Assembly: GCF_052180255.1 (NCBI RefSeq)
Contig: NZ_CP197466.1
Location: 4,216,001 to 4,280,000, forward strand
Direction of reading: 5' to 3'
Source: Paenibacillus_AM sp052180255
GTDB lineage: Bacteria; Bacillota; Bacilli; Paenibacillales; NBRC-103111
Length of the DNA: 64,000 nt
The notes beneath the pieces are model-generated. The model saw only the letters and a list, made by a program, of their open reading frames with translations, was not told where the DNA came from and searched no databases. The position numbers and the translations under genes were made by a program. Numbering within the stretch: position 1 is the stretch's first letter; each line of letters starts with the position of its first letter. This document shows positions 57,593 through 64,000 of this stretch, piece after piece.

Positions 57593-58348
57593 CTAGGTAG
57601 TAGATTTTTGAAGGGAAGAAATGTAAATTTCGTATGCTCGCTCCATAAAATCAAGAACTTCCTGTTCGATCGGATAAAGTCCAAGCTTCTCAGATTGCTT
57701 TGGAGACTTCCTGATATCCCATAATTTATCAATAAACTCGTCTTCATATTTGAATTCGTCCATTTGCTTTTCAAGCATACGTCGTATTATGTTCTGTACT
57801 CTTACTGACGCAGGGTCATCCCTCATATGTCGTTTTATCTGACCTAGCAGAGCAATCCATTCCAGAGAGTCAGGATCTTCTCCCCTCATTTTTGGAAGCC
57901 TTGTCCACAGCTCAAGTTCTTTATCAGTAAACATGTTCTCTCTAAAGGTTCGCAATCTTGTTTTATCCCAATTCGATAACTGGATGAGTTTCTGTACTGC
58001 AAGACTTTCATCTCCACCTTCGACTGCAATACCATTTATCAATTCCCGTAGCGAAGACTCTATACTCTTTAACCTTTCTTGTTCATCAATGAAATATACT
58101 AACTGGCTTTTCAAACTAATCGACCAATTCCATTTAGAGTCAGATAACATATCTTTAATATCTTGCAAACGGTAACCTATTCCTTTTAGAAACTGAATTT
58201 GTTGAAGCTTTTTCATATCCTCATCCGAATATAGACGATGTCCCCCTTCTGTTTTGGAAGTGGCTGTCAATAATCCGATCTGATCATAGTGCCGAAGTGT
58301 TCTGACCGTGATCTTAGTCTGTTTCGCTACTTCTTTGATATGAATCAT
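57593..58348 (-). CDS. MerR-family regulator with long effector domain
   Basis: 251 aa. DNA-binding domain MIHIKEVAKQTKITVRTLRH with YDQIGLLTATSKTEGGHRLY and a coiled-coil helix to about 110. The remaining 140 residues (LSNWDKTRLRTFRENMFTDK, LEKQMDEFKYEDEFIDKLWD, EQEVLDFMERAYEIYI) form a helical TipAS-like ligand domain. Start ATG 58348 with GGAGG at 9 bases; an ATG two codons earlier is too close. First gene of an operon with the GAP-family exporter. Confidence 0.88.
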   Translation of the reverse strand: MIHIKEVAKQTKITVRTLRHYDQIGLLTATSKTEGGHRLYSDEDMKKLQQIQFLKGIGYRLQDIKDMLSDSKWNWSISLKSQLVYFIDEQERLKSIESSLRELINGIAVEGGDESLAVQKLIQLSNWDKTRLRTFRENMFTDKELELWTRLPKMRGEDPDSLEWIALLGQIKRHMRDDPASVRVQNIIRRMLEKQMDEFKYEDEFIDKLWDIRKSPKQSEKLGLYPIEQEVLDFMERAYEIYISSLQKSTT

Positions 58349-58378
58349 GCACATACACCTCCGACGATTAAGTTAGTA

Positions 58379-58528
58379 TTAATTTTCTTTGTCTTTATAT
58401 AAACCAAGTTTGATTAAATATCCTAATCCTAGACCAACTAATACGCCTGGAAATGCTTGATTAATCATAAGTCCAATCCCTGCTCCTATAATGACACATG
58501 CATAAATAATGATATCTCCTTGCTTCAT
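58379..58528 (-). CDS. Small two-helix membrane protein
   Basis: 49 aa from ATG 58528 (AAGGGG about 9 bases upstream). Sequence pattern: MKQGDIIIYACVIIGAGIGL, a turn, then PGVLVGLGLGYLIKLGLYKD. Two glycine-rich helices separated by INQAF; resembles small glycine-zipper membrane proteins. The frame is open to 58567 but lacks a better start. Function unknown; it lies between two MerR systems. Confidence 0.6.
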   Translation of the reverse strand: MKQGDIIIYACVIIGAGIGLMINQAFPGVLVGLGLGYLIKLGLYKDKEN

Positions 58529-58671
58529 ATCTTCATCCCCTTGGTATAATTTCTTCTCCCCTTCCACCGAATTAATGGACTTAACTCATGAGGAGCTCAT
58601 TCATTGGCTCCATTATACAAAATGACGCAACGTCACTTTCAAGTGTTTTTATTATTAGATATATAAAAAAA

Positions 58672-58713
58672 ATATCGCCGTCCAACTCCGATAAGGAGCG
58701 TGAACGACGATAA
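58672..58713 (-). terminator. Terminator of MerR/SRPBCC operon
   Basis: TATCGTCGTTCACGCTCC and GGACGGCGATA arms (imperfect) followed by TTTTTTT on the minus strand. Confidence 0.65.
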
Positions 58714-58741
58714 CTTTAGATTCCGATATTACTTTGCATCT

Positions 58742-59182
58742 CTAGGTGGCCATTTCCACCAGCAGCTTGCCTAGCCGATCCATGACCTGTTCATTAGCTT
58801 CAACACAGATTGGCTTTGCTCGTTCGAAATCCTCTGCTGTCTTGAAAAGCTGACGGAAAGTAACTTTGGTACGGCCTCCTAGGTCCTCGAAGGTTCCCGT
58901 TACTCGAAATCCGTGACCGGACAGATGCTCAATCACGACCCGCTCTATCGGTACGATCTCAACAAAGACATTATGATTCGGGTAATCTGCACCATTAGGT
59001 CCGTGCATGGTGAATAGCCATTCACCACCTGGCTTTACATCGCACTCGTGAAACGTGTTCGTGAAGCCATGAGGCCCCCACCATTGAGCTAGCAAATTGG
59101 GAGTTGTCCAAGCCCGAAACACAAGCTCCCGCGGTACATCGACTTCACGTGAGGATATAATTTCATTCTCACCTATTGTCAT
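58742..59182 (-). CDS. SRPBCC (AHSA1-type) domain protein
   Basis: 146 aa. SSREVDVPRELVFRAWTTPN with LLAQWWGPHGFTN, then DVKPGGEWLFTMHGPNG, and a closing helix (VEANEQVMDRLGKLLVEMAT). Family usually binds hydrophobic ligands; catalytic role not established. It is the last of three genes (MerR, SRPBCC, SRPBCC), 2 bases after the previous stop, so translation is coupled. Confidence 0.87.
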   Translation of the reverse strand: MTIGENEIISSREVDVPRELVFRAWTTPNLLAQWWGPHGFTNTFHECDVKPGGEWLFTMHGPNGADYPNHNVFVEIVPIERVVIEHLSGHGFRVTGTFEDLGGRTKVTFRQLFKTAEDFERAKPICVEANEQVMDRLGKLLVEMAT

Positions 59183-59184
59183 GA

Positions 59185-59628
59185 TTATTCCTCCTCATCA
59201 AGTACCTTGCCCAGTGTATCCAACATGATGTTTGTGCCATGTTCCCGTTCTTCCGGCGTATCATGTCCGTCAAAGTATGATCCTTGCTCCGTAAAAATCA
59301 GTTTCGTGCCACCCTCCACCTTGATAAGCTCGACCGATGTAATCGAGACAGAGATGCGTGTGCCGTTCGAATCCAGGGTATATGTATAGACAATGCGCTG
59401 CTCAGGAACAAGCTCCTGGTAACTGGCGTTGAACGTAAAGATCGGCCCTTCCGGCGGTCCCCCACTGCTGTATTCGCGTCCGCCAACCTGAAAGTCGAAG
59501 ATGTCCGGCTTCGAAAACCACTTGGACTTGGCAATCGGATCGGACCAGGCTTGGTAAACCCGCTCCGGTGAAGCAGCATACGTCCGCTCGACGACGAAGG
59601 TCGCATGCTTGATGAATCGTTCATTCAT
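59185..59628 (-). CDS. SRPBCC (AHSA1-type) domain protein
   Basis: 147 aa. HATFVVERTYAASPERVYQA, WSDPIAKSKWFSKPDIFDFQ, the conserved GGREYSSGGPP, VYTYTLDSNGTRISVSI and FTEQGSYFDGHDTPEEREHG with the GT helix. This subgroup (CalC/Aha1 with DGxDTPEEREHG) is common beside ArsR or MerR regulators. It overlaps the MerR stop by 4 bases. Sequence is clearly different from its neighbour at 58742, so the pair may act as two ligand-binding subunits (inference). Confidence 0.87.
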   Translation of the reverse strand: MNERFIKHATFVVERTYAASPERVYQAWSDPIAKSKWFSKPDIFDFQVGGREYSSGGPPEGPIFTFNASYQELVPEQRIVYTYTLDSNGTRISVSITSVELIKVEGGTKLIFTEQGSYFDGHDTPEEREHGTNIMLDTLGKVLDEEE

Positions 59629-60131
59629 TGATTTTCCTCCTTAAATTTCGGCATATCGCTCTCTTCGGTAAGAAAGACTCCCAGCATATCCAATTGTCGC
59701 TCCCAAATCATTTGCCGCTCAATGATCGGCTTCTCAAATTCCATTTTCATCGCTTGCAGAAGGCTCGTGAAATCTTCAACCGTTAATTGCGCCTTACCCT
59801 GCATAAGCTTGGATACATGTCCAAGTTGCTCCAATAGTTTCTGCTGCAATTTGATCTGCTCTTTGATTCGGTTTATCTGCAGGCCCACGATCTCAAGCGG
59901 ACTGATTTGCCCACCAGTTAAAACCGATTTAACCTGCTCGAGAGATAACCCAAGCTCCTTAAGCGATAAAATTTGGTGCAAACGCGACAAGTCCGATTCA
60001 CTATATAACCTGTGGCCGGATTCTGTCTGTCCCGACGGAGAGAACAATCCGATTTGATCATAAAATCGCAAGGTTCGTACGGTAAGCCCCGTCAGATTGG
60101 CGAGATCCCCGATCTTCGAATATGTCTTCAT
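59625..60131 (-). CDS. MerR-family activator of SRPBCC pair
   Basis: 168 aa. HTH-wing KIGDLANLTGLTVRTLRFYD, GLFSPSGQTESGHRLYSESD; coiled coil (IKEQIKLQQKLLEQLGHVSK) and a short C-terminal effector part (VEDFTSLLQAMKMEFEKPII). No cysteine pair for metals. Autoregulated through the 19-base-spacer promoter at 60176-60206. Operon with the two SRPBCC genes. Confidence 0.9.
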   Translation of the reverse strand: MKTYSKIGDLANLTGLTVRTLRFYDQIGLFSPSGQTESGHRLYSESDLSRLHQILSLKELGLSLEQVKSVLTGGQISPLEIVGLQINRIKEQIKLQQKLLEQLGHVSKLMQGKAQLTVEDFTSLLQAMKMEFEKPIIERQMIWERQLDMLGVFLTEESDMPKFKEENQ

Positions 60132-60175
60132 TAACCCTCTCCACTCTTTGACACTAGCTTTATACCGGTAACTTT

Positions 60176-60206
60176 ATTATAAAACCTTACGTTACGTAAG
60201 GTGCAA
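60176..60206 (-). promoter_or_regulatory. MerR-type promoter of MerR/SRPBCC operon
   Basis: Minus strand TTGCAC (60201-60206), 19-base spacer, TATAAT (60176-60181). The spacer holds CCTTACGTAACGTAAGG, a perfect dyad, as required for MerR-type untwisting. Confidence 0.85.
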
Positions 60207-60337
60207 GCATTATCGTGAGGCTCTGAACCGGAAATTTTTAAATTCCGCTAAAAGTGTTCAAATTTTCTGTTAATTAACTAACCTTTCTACACTGCAAATC
60301 ACTGAAAAGCAAGCACTGGGATACTTCTTTGATATAC

Positions 60338-61312
60338 CTACTCAGTAATAATTATCTCTATTGTTTTATTGTATGCTTTTATTGTTACTTGCCCCCCAAT
60401 AGGAAAAGTAATTAATGGAGACGTATGACCAAAATCTACATCAGCAATAACTGGGATGTTATCTAATTCTCTCTTCGATTTAATAATTTTTCTCAATAGT
60501 TCTTTATTCATATTTACAGATTTTTGAAATCTACCTATAACTATTCCCTTAACACCTTCAAACATAGGTTGATGAATAAGAGATTGTAAATCTCTATCAA
60601 AAGTTTGAGGGTGTGCTTCATAATCATCTTCTATAAATAGTATTGAGTTTATTAAACTCGGCATAAATTCAGTACCCTGTAATAAATTGAGCGTACACTG
60701 ATTACCACCAATAATAGTTCCCTGTGCTTCTCCATCATTAATCGCATAAGGTCCATCATTATTGATGAAAGAACGGTTTTCTTGATCTAAAAACCATAAA
60801 TCATCACTCCATCGGTTGGAATGATTAATATTAATGATTTCATCGCACATCATCATTTTCTTAAAATACTCGATTGTATATTCATTACCATGAAGCATAG
60901 CAAAGGTAGAAAAGTGTGGACCAGAATAGGTGATTAACCCTGTCTTTGTATAAATCGCATTACTCAATGCAGTTATATCAGAATATCCACAAAATCGTTT
61001 TGGATTAGATTTAATAATTGAATAGTCAATATGTTTTAATAGTTGGTTACAGTTATAGCCACCAATTGTAGATAATATCCCTTTGACGTTAGGATCTAAA
61101 AACGCATCATGCAGGTCATCTAATCTTGATCTGATTGATGAAGAGACAAATTCATCAGATTCTAAAGAGTTTTTAGAAAAAGTTATCTTGAACCCTAATT
61201 CTTCAAGCCTTTTTTCTGCTAATTTTCTCTGCTCATTTGTTATCATTGACATACTTCTGGAAGGCGAGATTATCCGTATTTCATCACCTGCTAATAATTT
61301 TGGTGCTTTCAT
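60338..61312 (-). CDS. S66 (LD-carboxypeptidase / MccF-like) serine peptidase
   Basis: 324 aa. Family S66 elements: LLAGDEIRIISPSRSM, LSTIGGYNCNQLLKHIDY, nucleophile in FCGYSDITALSNAIY (Ser), the acid in LFIEDDYEAHPQTFDRDLQS, and the His in VDFGHTSPLITFPIGGQV. MccF relatives cleave the microcin C amide or muropeptide tetrapeptides; here the substrate is not known. Start chosen at ATG 61312 (AAAGGA 9 bases upstream); the in-frame ATG at 61357 is inside a gene remnant. AT-rich compared with neighbours. Single gene. Confidence 0.88.
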   Translation of the reverse strand: MKAPKLLAGDEIRIISPSRSMSMITNEQRKLAEKRLEELGFKITFSKNSLESDEFVSSSIRSRLDDLHDAFLDPNVKGILSTIGGYNCNQLLKHIDYSIIKSNPKRFCGYSDITALSNAIYTKTGLITYSGPHFSTFAMLHGNEYTIEYFKKMMMCDEIININHSNRWSDDLWFLDQENRSFINNDGPYAINDGEAQGTIIGGNQCTLNLLQGTEFMPSLINSILFIEDDYEAHPQTFDRDLQSLIHQPMFEGVKGIVIGRFQKSVNMNKELLRKIIKSKRELDNIPVIADVDFGHTSPLITFPIGGQVTIKAYNKTIEIIITE

Positions 61313-61328
61313 TATTACACATCCTTTA

Positions 61329-61469
61329 TTAGAACTTGTCTTCGGCTCGACTTTCAAATCCCTTTTCCCAAGCTCCTACTGCAACACCACGAGTAAGTAA
61401 TTGTAATATTCCATCCTCGTTCCGATCGGGCCACCAACCAGCATCTTGATAAAGATTCCTTAAGTTAGC
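61329..61469 (-). pseudogene. Remnant of a GNAT acetyltransferase gene
   Basis: Minus-strand frame with NLRNLYQDAGWWPDRNEDGI and RGVAVGAWEKGFESRAEDKF then a stop. The stretch LYQDAGWW...VAVGAW is the substrate-side N-terminal part of small GNAT proteins (LYENAGWW...AVGAWD). There is a stop just upstream and no acetyl-CoA motif downstream, so it is a fragment. Confidence 0.6.
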
Positions 61470-61663
61470 TCTACTCTACCAATTTATCACATTTCATTTT
61501 GCTTCTCAAAAAGGGTTCGGATCAAATTATAAATTTTGGATCAAGGTATCCATCGTGCAAAGCTGACCCGATGTCCTCGCTCCAACCAGAGCAGTTGCCG
61601 CAATCCTTCGCAGGGCACTCTCCATCCCGATTAACAATTTATTAATATCAAGATAATTCAGTG

Positions 61664-61701
61664 TTAACAAAAGAGAAGTAAAGTGAATGTATAGACGTCT
61701 A
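61664..61701 (+). promoter_or_regulatory. Candidate promoter and dyad of sugar importer operon
   Basis: TTAACA (61664-61669), 18-base spacer, TGTATA (61688-61693). A perfect TAGACGTCTA palindrome (61692-61701) lies at the expected start site and could bind a regulator. Confidence 0.45.
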
Positions 61702-61727
61702 GACAAATGAAAAGGAAGGGGAACAAT

Positions 61728-62558
61728 TTGAACAAATTGAAGACAGCCTTCAAATACGGATTGTTAACCGGAGTGCTGATATGTACACTATTTCCGATTT
61801 ATTGGATGGTTGTGATGGCGACACAGAAATCGTCGGATTTATTTTCCGAGGTCTCCATATTCCCGAGATCCATAACCTGGGAGCATGCGATAAGTATTTT
61901 TACAGAAGATCATTACTTCTTGCCGTTTGTTAACAGTTTGCTGATCACCATCGTATCGTTACTGATTGTATTGGCATGTGGATTGCCCTGTGCTTACATT
62001 TTGGGACGGAGAACATTTAGGGTAGCATTCAGAAATTCGCTGTTAATCTGGATTCTGCTGGTCAGAGTGCTGCCACCCATCGCTTTTGCGCTTCCGTTAT
62101 ATATTTTGATGAACGACGCGGGGCTGCTGAGCACGAAGATTCCAATTATATTGGCTCATGTATTGGTTAACTTGCCGTTCGTCATTTGGTTCATGATGGC
62201 CTTCTTCTACGCAGTGCCGGAAGAAATTGAGGAGAGCGCGAGAGTCGACGGAGCTTCCGAATTTGTGATTTTTGCCAAAGTTATTTTGCCGTTGGTCATG
62301 CCGGGAATCGCAGCGGTGACCATCCTCTCCTTCATGGACTCATGGAATGAATATTTGTATAGCGTAATCTTTATTCAAAGTCCAGATGATTTTACGATTC
62401 CATTGAAGCTGGCTACATTAAACAGCGAGCAGGAATTAACGGAGTGGGGAAAAGTTGCGAGCGGCGGTATTATATCAATGATTCCAGTGATGTTGACTGC
62501 TATTTTTATGCAAAAACATTTAATGAACGGCTTAACTGCCGGGGCAGTGAAAGAATAG
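61728..62558 (+). CDS. Sugar ABC importer permease (MalG type)
   Basis: 276 aa, six helices. Opening helix KYGLLTGVLICTLFPIYWMV; the EAA loop EEIEESARVDGASEFVIFAK followed by VILPLVMPGIA is the diagnostic CUT1 permease motif. Start set at TTG 61728, 7 bases after GGAAGGGG; the upstream ATG at 61707 has no site. First gene of an importer operon; the MalF-like partner follows the binding protein. Confidence 0.88.
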   Translation: MNKLKTAFKYGLLTGVLICTLFPIYWMVVMATQKSSDLFSEVSIFPRSITWEHAISIFTEDHYFLPFVNSLLITIVSLLIVLACGLPCAYILGRRTFRVAFRNSLLIWILLVRVLPPIAFALPLYILMNDAGLLSTKIPIILAHVLVNLPFVIWFMMAFFYAVPEEIEESARVDGASEFVIFAKVILPLVMPGIAAVTILSFMDSWNEYLYSVIFIQSPDDFTIPLKLATLNSEQELTEWGKVASGGIISMIPVMLTAIFMQKHLMNGLTAGAVKE

Positions 62559-62571
62559 GAGGATAAGAGAG

Positions 62572-63786
62572 ATGAAGAAAAATATCGTTATGCTGTTGAG
62601 TTTGATGATGTTGGTGTCGATCTTTACCGGCTGTCAGTCGAAAGGCCCGAATAAGCTTGTCATTGCTGCCAGAGGTGGTTCCCATGTAACAGCTATGGAA
62701 GCTGTTAAGGCAAGCTTCGAGAAGGAAAATAATGTAAAAGTCGAGATTATCGGGTTGGAATCCGCGGATTTGAAGAAAAAAATATCGTTGGACTCGAAGA
62801 ATAAAGCTGGTGCTTACGATTTGATTATGGCGGATGATCCGTGGATGCCGGAGTTTAGCGAGGCAGGTATTTTTGCTAACCTATCCAAGTTAGGTATCAA
62901 GGGAGACGATGATTTCGAGGAGTCTTCGTTAAAATTAGGTAAAAACCCGTATGCAACGGGAGATTTATATGCCTTGCCTTTCTCGGGCAATGTGCAGATG
63001 TTCTTCTATAACAAGAAATTGCTGGACAGCCATCAATATGAGCCACCGAAAAGTTGGGAAGATGTGCTTAAGATTGCCAATGAGATTCATACAGCCGATG
63101 GCAAAGCTGGTTATGTGATTCGAGGACAACAAGGCAACCCGATCGTTTCTGACTTTTTACCGATCTTTTGGGCATATGGCGGACAGATCTTTGACGGCAA
63201 CTGGAAATCTCAAGTTGATACCGCGGCTGGAGAGCAGGCTTTGAATACGTATATTAAGCTATTAGCTTCCGGGACTAATTACGAGACGACGGACATTGTT
63301 AGCTCGGTATCCGAGGGGCGTGCGGCTATGGCATTGGGCTGGCCTTCATGGTTCATCAAAGGGGGGAACGCTAGTGCAGACTTTTCTCCGATTCCGTCCA
63401 AAGCTTCCTCCACTGCGGCTCCCACTTCAACAGGGATGATCGGCAACTGGATGATGGGCGTAACTTCCAATTCGCATAACCCGGAGTTGGCTGCTAAATT
63501 TTTGACCTTCATTACGAGCAGCGAGACACAAAAGGCGATGGTTGAGCATGGCGGCGTACCGACGAGAAAAAGCGTTTACTTAGATAGTGAACTCGCTGCC
63601 AAATACAAGCATTTCCCAGTACAGCTGAAGGCTTTGCAAAATTCAGTAGCTAGACCAAGAACGGCGAAATGGTCACGGGTGGAGGAAGCGTTGGGAGCGG
63701 AATTATCTGCGGCTATCGCGGGTACCAAATCGGTGAAAGACGCATTATCTCAAGCGAATACAGCTATCAACAAAATTATGCAGTAA
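62572..63786 (+). CDS. Sugar ABC importer binding lipoprotein
   Basis: 404 aa. Lipoprotein signal with lipobox FTGC (VSIFTGCQSKG). Solute-binding family 1 features: RGGSHVTAMEAVKASFEKEN, YDLIMADDPWMPEFSEAG, ALPFSGNVQMFFYNKKLLDS, then PASWF-like GWPSWFIKGG and AKFLTFITSSETQKAMVEHG. Binds an oligosaccharide or sugar derivative outside the cell. GGAGGATAAG precedes the ATG. Between two permease genes. Confidence 0.92.
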   Translation: MKKNIVMLLSLMMLVSIFTGCQSKGPNKLVIAARGGSHVTAMEAVKASFEKENNVKVEIIGLESADLKKKISLDSKNKAGAYDLIMADDPWMPEFSEAGIFANLSKLGIKGDDDFEESSLKLGKNPYATGDLYALPFSGNVQMFFYNKKLLDSHQYEPPKSWEDVLKIANEIHTADGKAGYVIRGQQGNPIVSDFLPIFWAYGGQIFDGNWKSQVDTAAGEQALNTYIKLLASGTNYETTDIVSSVSEGRAAMALGWPSWFIKGGNASADFSPIPSKASSTAAPTSTGMIGNWMMGVTSNSHNPELAAKFLTFITSSETQKAMVEHGGVPTRKSVYLDSELAAKYKHFPVQLKALQNSVARPRTAKWSRVEEALGAELSAAIAGTKSVKDALSQANTAINKIMQ

Positions 63787-63815
63787 GGTTTATTTGCGAA
63801 AAATGAAGGAGTGGA

Positions 63816-64000
63816 ATGGACTTGCACAGTAAGCGGGGATTTCAACTGATTATGCTAGCTCCTGTCTTCTTGTTGTTAATCGGATTAACGGTATTTCCCT
63901 TCGTGTATACGGTGACGAACAGCTTTACCGATTATTATTATTTAGCTAGCGATTCGAGACAGTTTGTCGGACTCAGCAATTACATCGCTATTCTTAAGGA
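63816..64000 (+). CDS. Sugar ABC importer permease (MalF type), partial
   Basis: Only the first 61 codons are in the window: MDLHSKRGFQLIMLAPVFLL, a helix (LLLIGLTVFPFVYTVTNSF) and FVGLSNYIAILK, which is the typical MalF-like FVGLxNY motif. AGGAG 5 bases before ATG 63816. Completes the two-permease importer; the ATPase is probably shared and encoded elsewhere. Confidence 0.88.
   Translation, partial: MDLHSKRGFQLIMLAPVFLLLIGLTVFPFVYTVTNSFTDYYYLASDSRQFVGLSNYIAILK

Larger units (their letters stand above)
61313..61727. other. Gene-poor region with remnants before sugar importer
   Basis: 415 bases. It contains a broken GNAT end (61329-61469), a GC-richer stretch (about 61530-61640) in which a 32-codon frame on the minus strand (61527-61625, GMESALRRIAATALVG) is open but not recognisable, and the promoter of the sugar importer (61664-61701). 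Confidence 0.55.

Noticed and set aside
1..64000. rRNA, tRNA and CRISPR arrays
   Set aside because: No stretch showed the conserved rRNA cores, cloverleaf with CCA-end pairing, or regular direct repeats with unique spacers.

Overview
The window looks like chromosome from a low-to-moderate GC endospore-forming Firmicute, most likely Paenibacillus or a close relative. The evidence is the strong AGGAGG-type ribosome sites with ATG/GTG/TTG starts, A-type promoters, S-layer-homology (SLH) surface proteins, a stalk/copper-amine-oxidase-like secreted protein, a vanRSY-type glycopeptide-response set, and a very high density of one- and two-component regulators. I see no rRNA, tRNA, CRISPR array, prophage or complete insertion sequence. 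The species is inference.

Layout. 1-3.9 kb: ABC-2 exporter pair, a small membrane protein, then an ArsR/SRPBCC/methyltransferase operon. 3.9-6.0 kb: an AT-rich orphan membrane gene lying between two copies of the 3' end and terminator of a secreted stalk-domain gene. 6.2-9.9 kb: small metabolic and regulatory genes ending in a TetR-controlled operon with a twin operator. 10-14 kb: a large lipoprotein with SLH domains, an SRPBCC/ArsR operon and a YdeI-like gene. 14.2-18.2 kb: vanY, vanS (frameshifted), vanR, a flavodoxin-fold quinone reductase and a divergent MarR. 18.2-20.9 kb: ECF sigma factor with DUF4179 partner, YhhN and MmcQ/YjbR proteins. 21-25.9 kb: ArsR (probably leaderless), MFS exporter and a 1054-aa membrane kinase with two kinase modules and a receiver. 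25.9-29.8 kb: SDR/MerR divergent pair, YhgE-like exporter with TetR, histidine phosphatase. 29.9-32.8 kb: DsbA-like protein and a polar amino-acid ABC importer. 32.9-37.6 kb: SelO, a DbpA-type helicase and an alpha/beta-hydrolase lipoprotein flanked by duplicated terminators. 37.5-39.4 kb: AT-rich accessory stretch with gene remnants. 39.4-43.2 kb: AraC, GNAT, AhpC/AhpF with a PerR-type box. 43.2-47.5 kb: a large NHL/RCC1/InlB surface protein split from its SLH anchor by a frameshift. 47.7-50.6 kb: NmrA-like/MarR pair with twin boxes, DUF4386, Crp. 50.7-57.6 kb: Mqo, Cache-GGDEF, LytTR/DUF3021, membrane hydrolase, GAP-family protein. 57.6-60.2 kb: two MerR systems, one driving twin SRPBCC genes. 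60.3-64 kb: S66 peptidase, a GNAT remnant and a sugar ABC importer cut by the window end.

How it works together. Most of the window is a set of small self-regulated detoxification, export or stress modules: a one-component regulator, a dyad in its own promoter, and one to three effector genes. I could read promoter and operator architecture directly for TetR (9.9 kb), MarR (17.6 and 49.1 kb), MerR (26.75 and 60.19 kb, both with 19-bp spacers), ArsR (2.16, 13.3 and 21.07 kb), TetR (27.2 kb) and PerR (41.0 kb).

The least ordinary observations are: (i) two places where a single minus-strand gene is bracketed by direct repeats of a transcription terminator, one of them holding an unrecognised AT-rich membrane gene whose last codons come from the repeat; (ii) vanR-vanS-vanY without vanHAX, with a disrupted vanS end; (iii) a frameshift separating a big surface protein from its SLH anchor; (iv) the ArsR-MFS-dual-kinase locus with a promoter placed so that the mRNA should begin at the start codon. 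All functions are read from motifs by eye; no database search was run.
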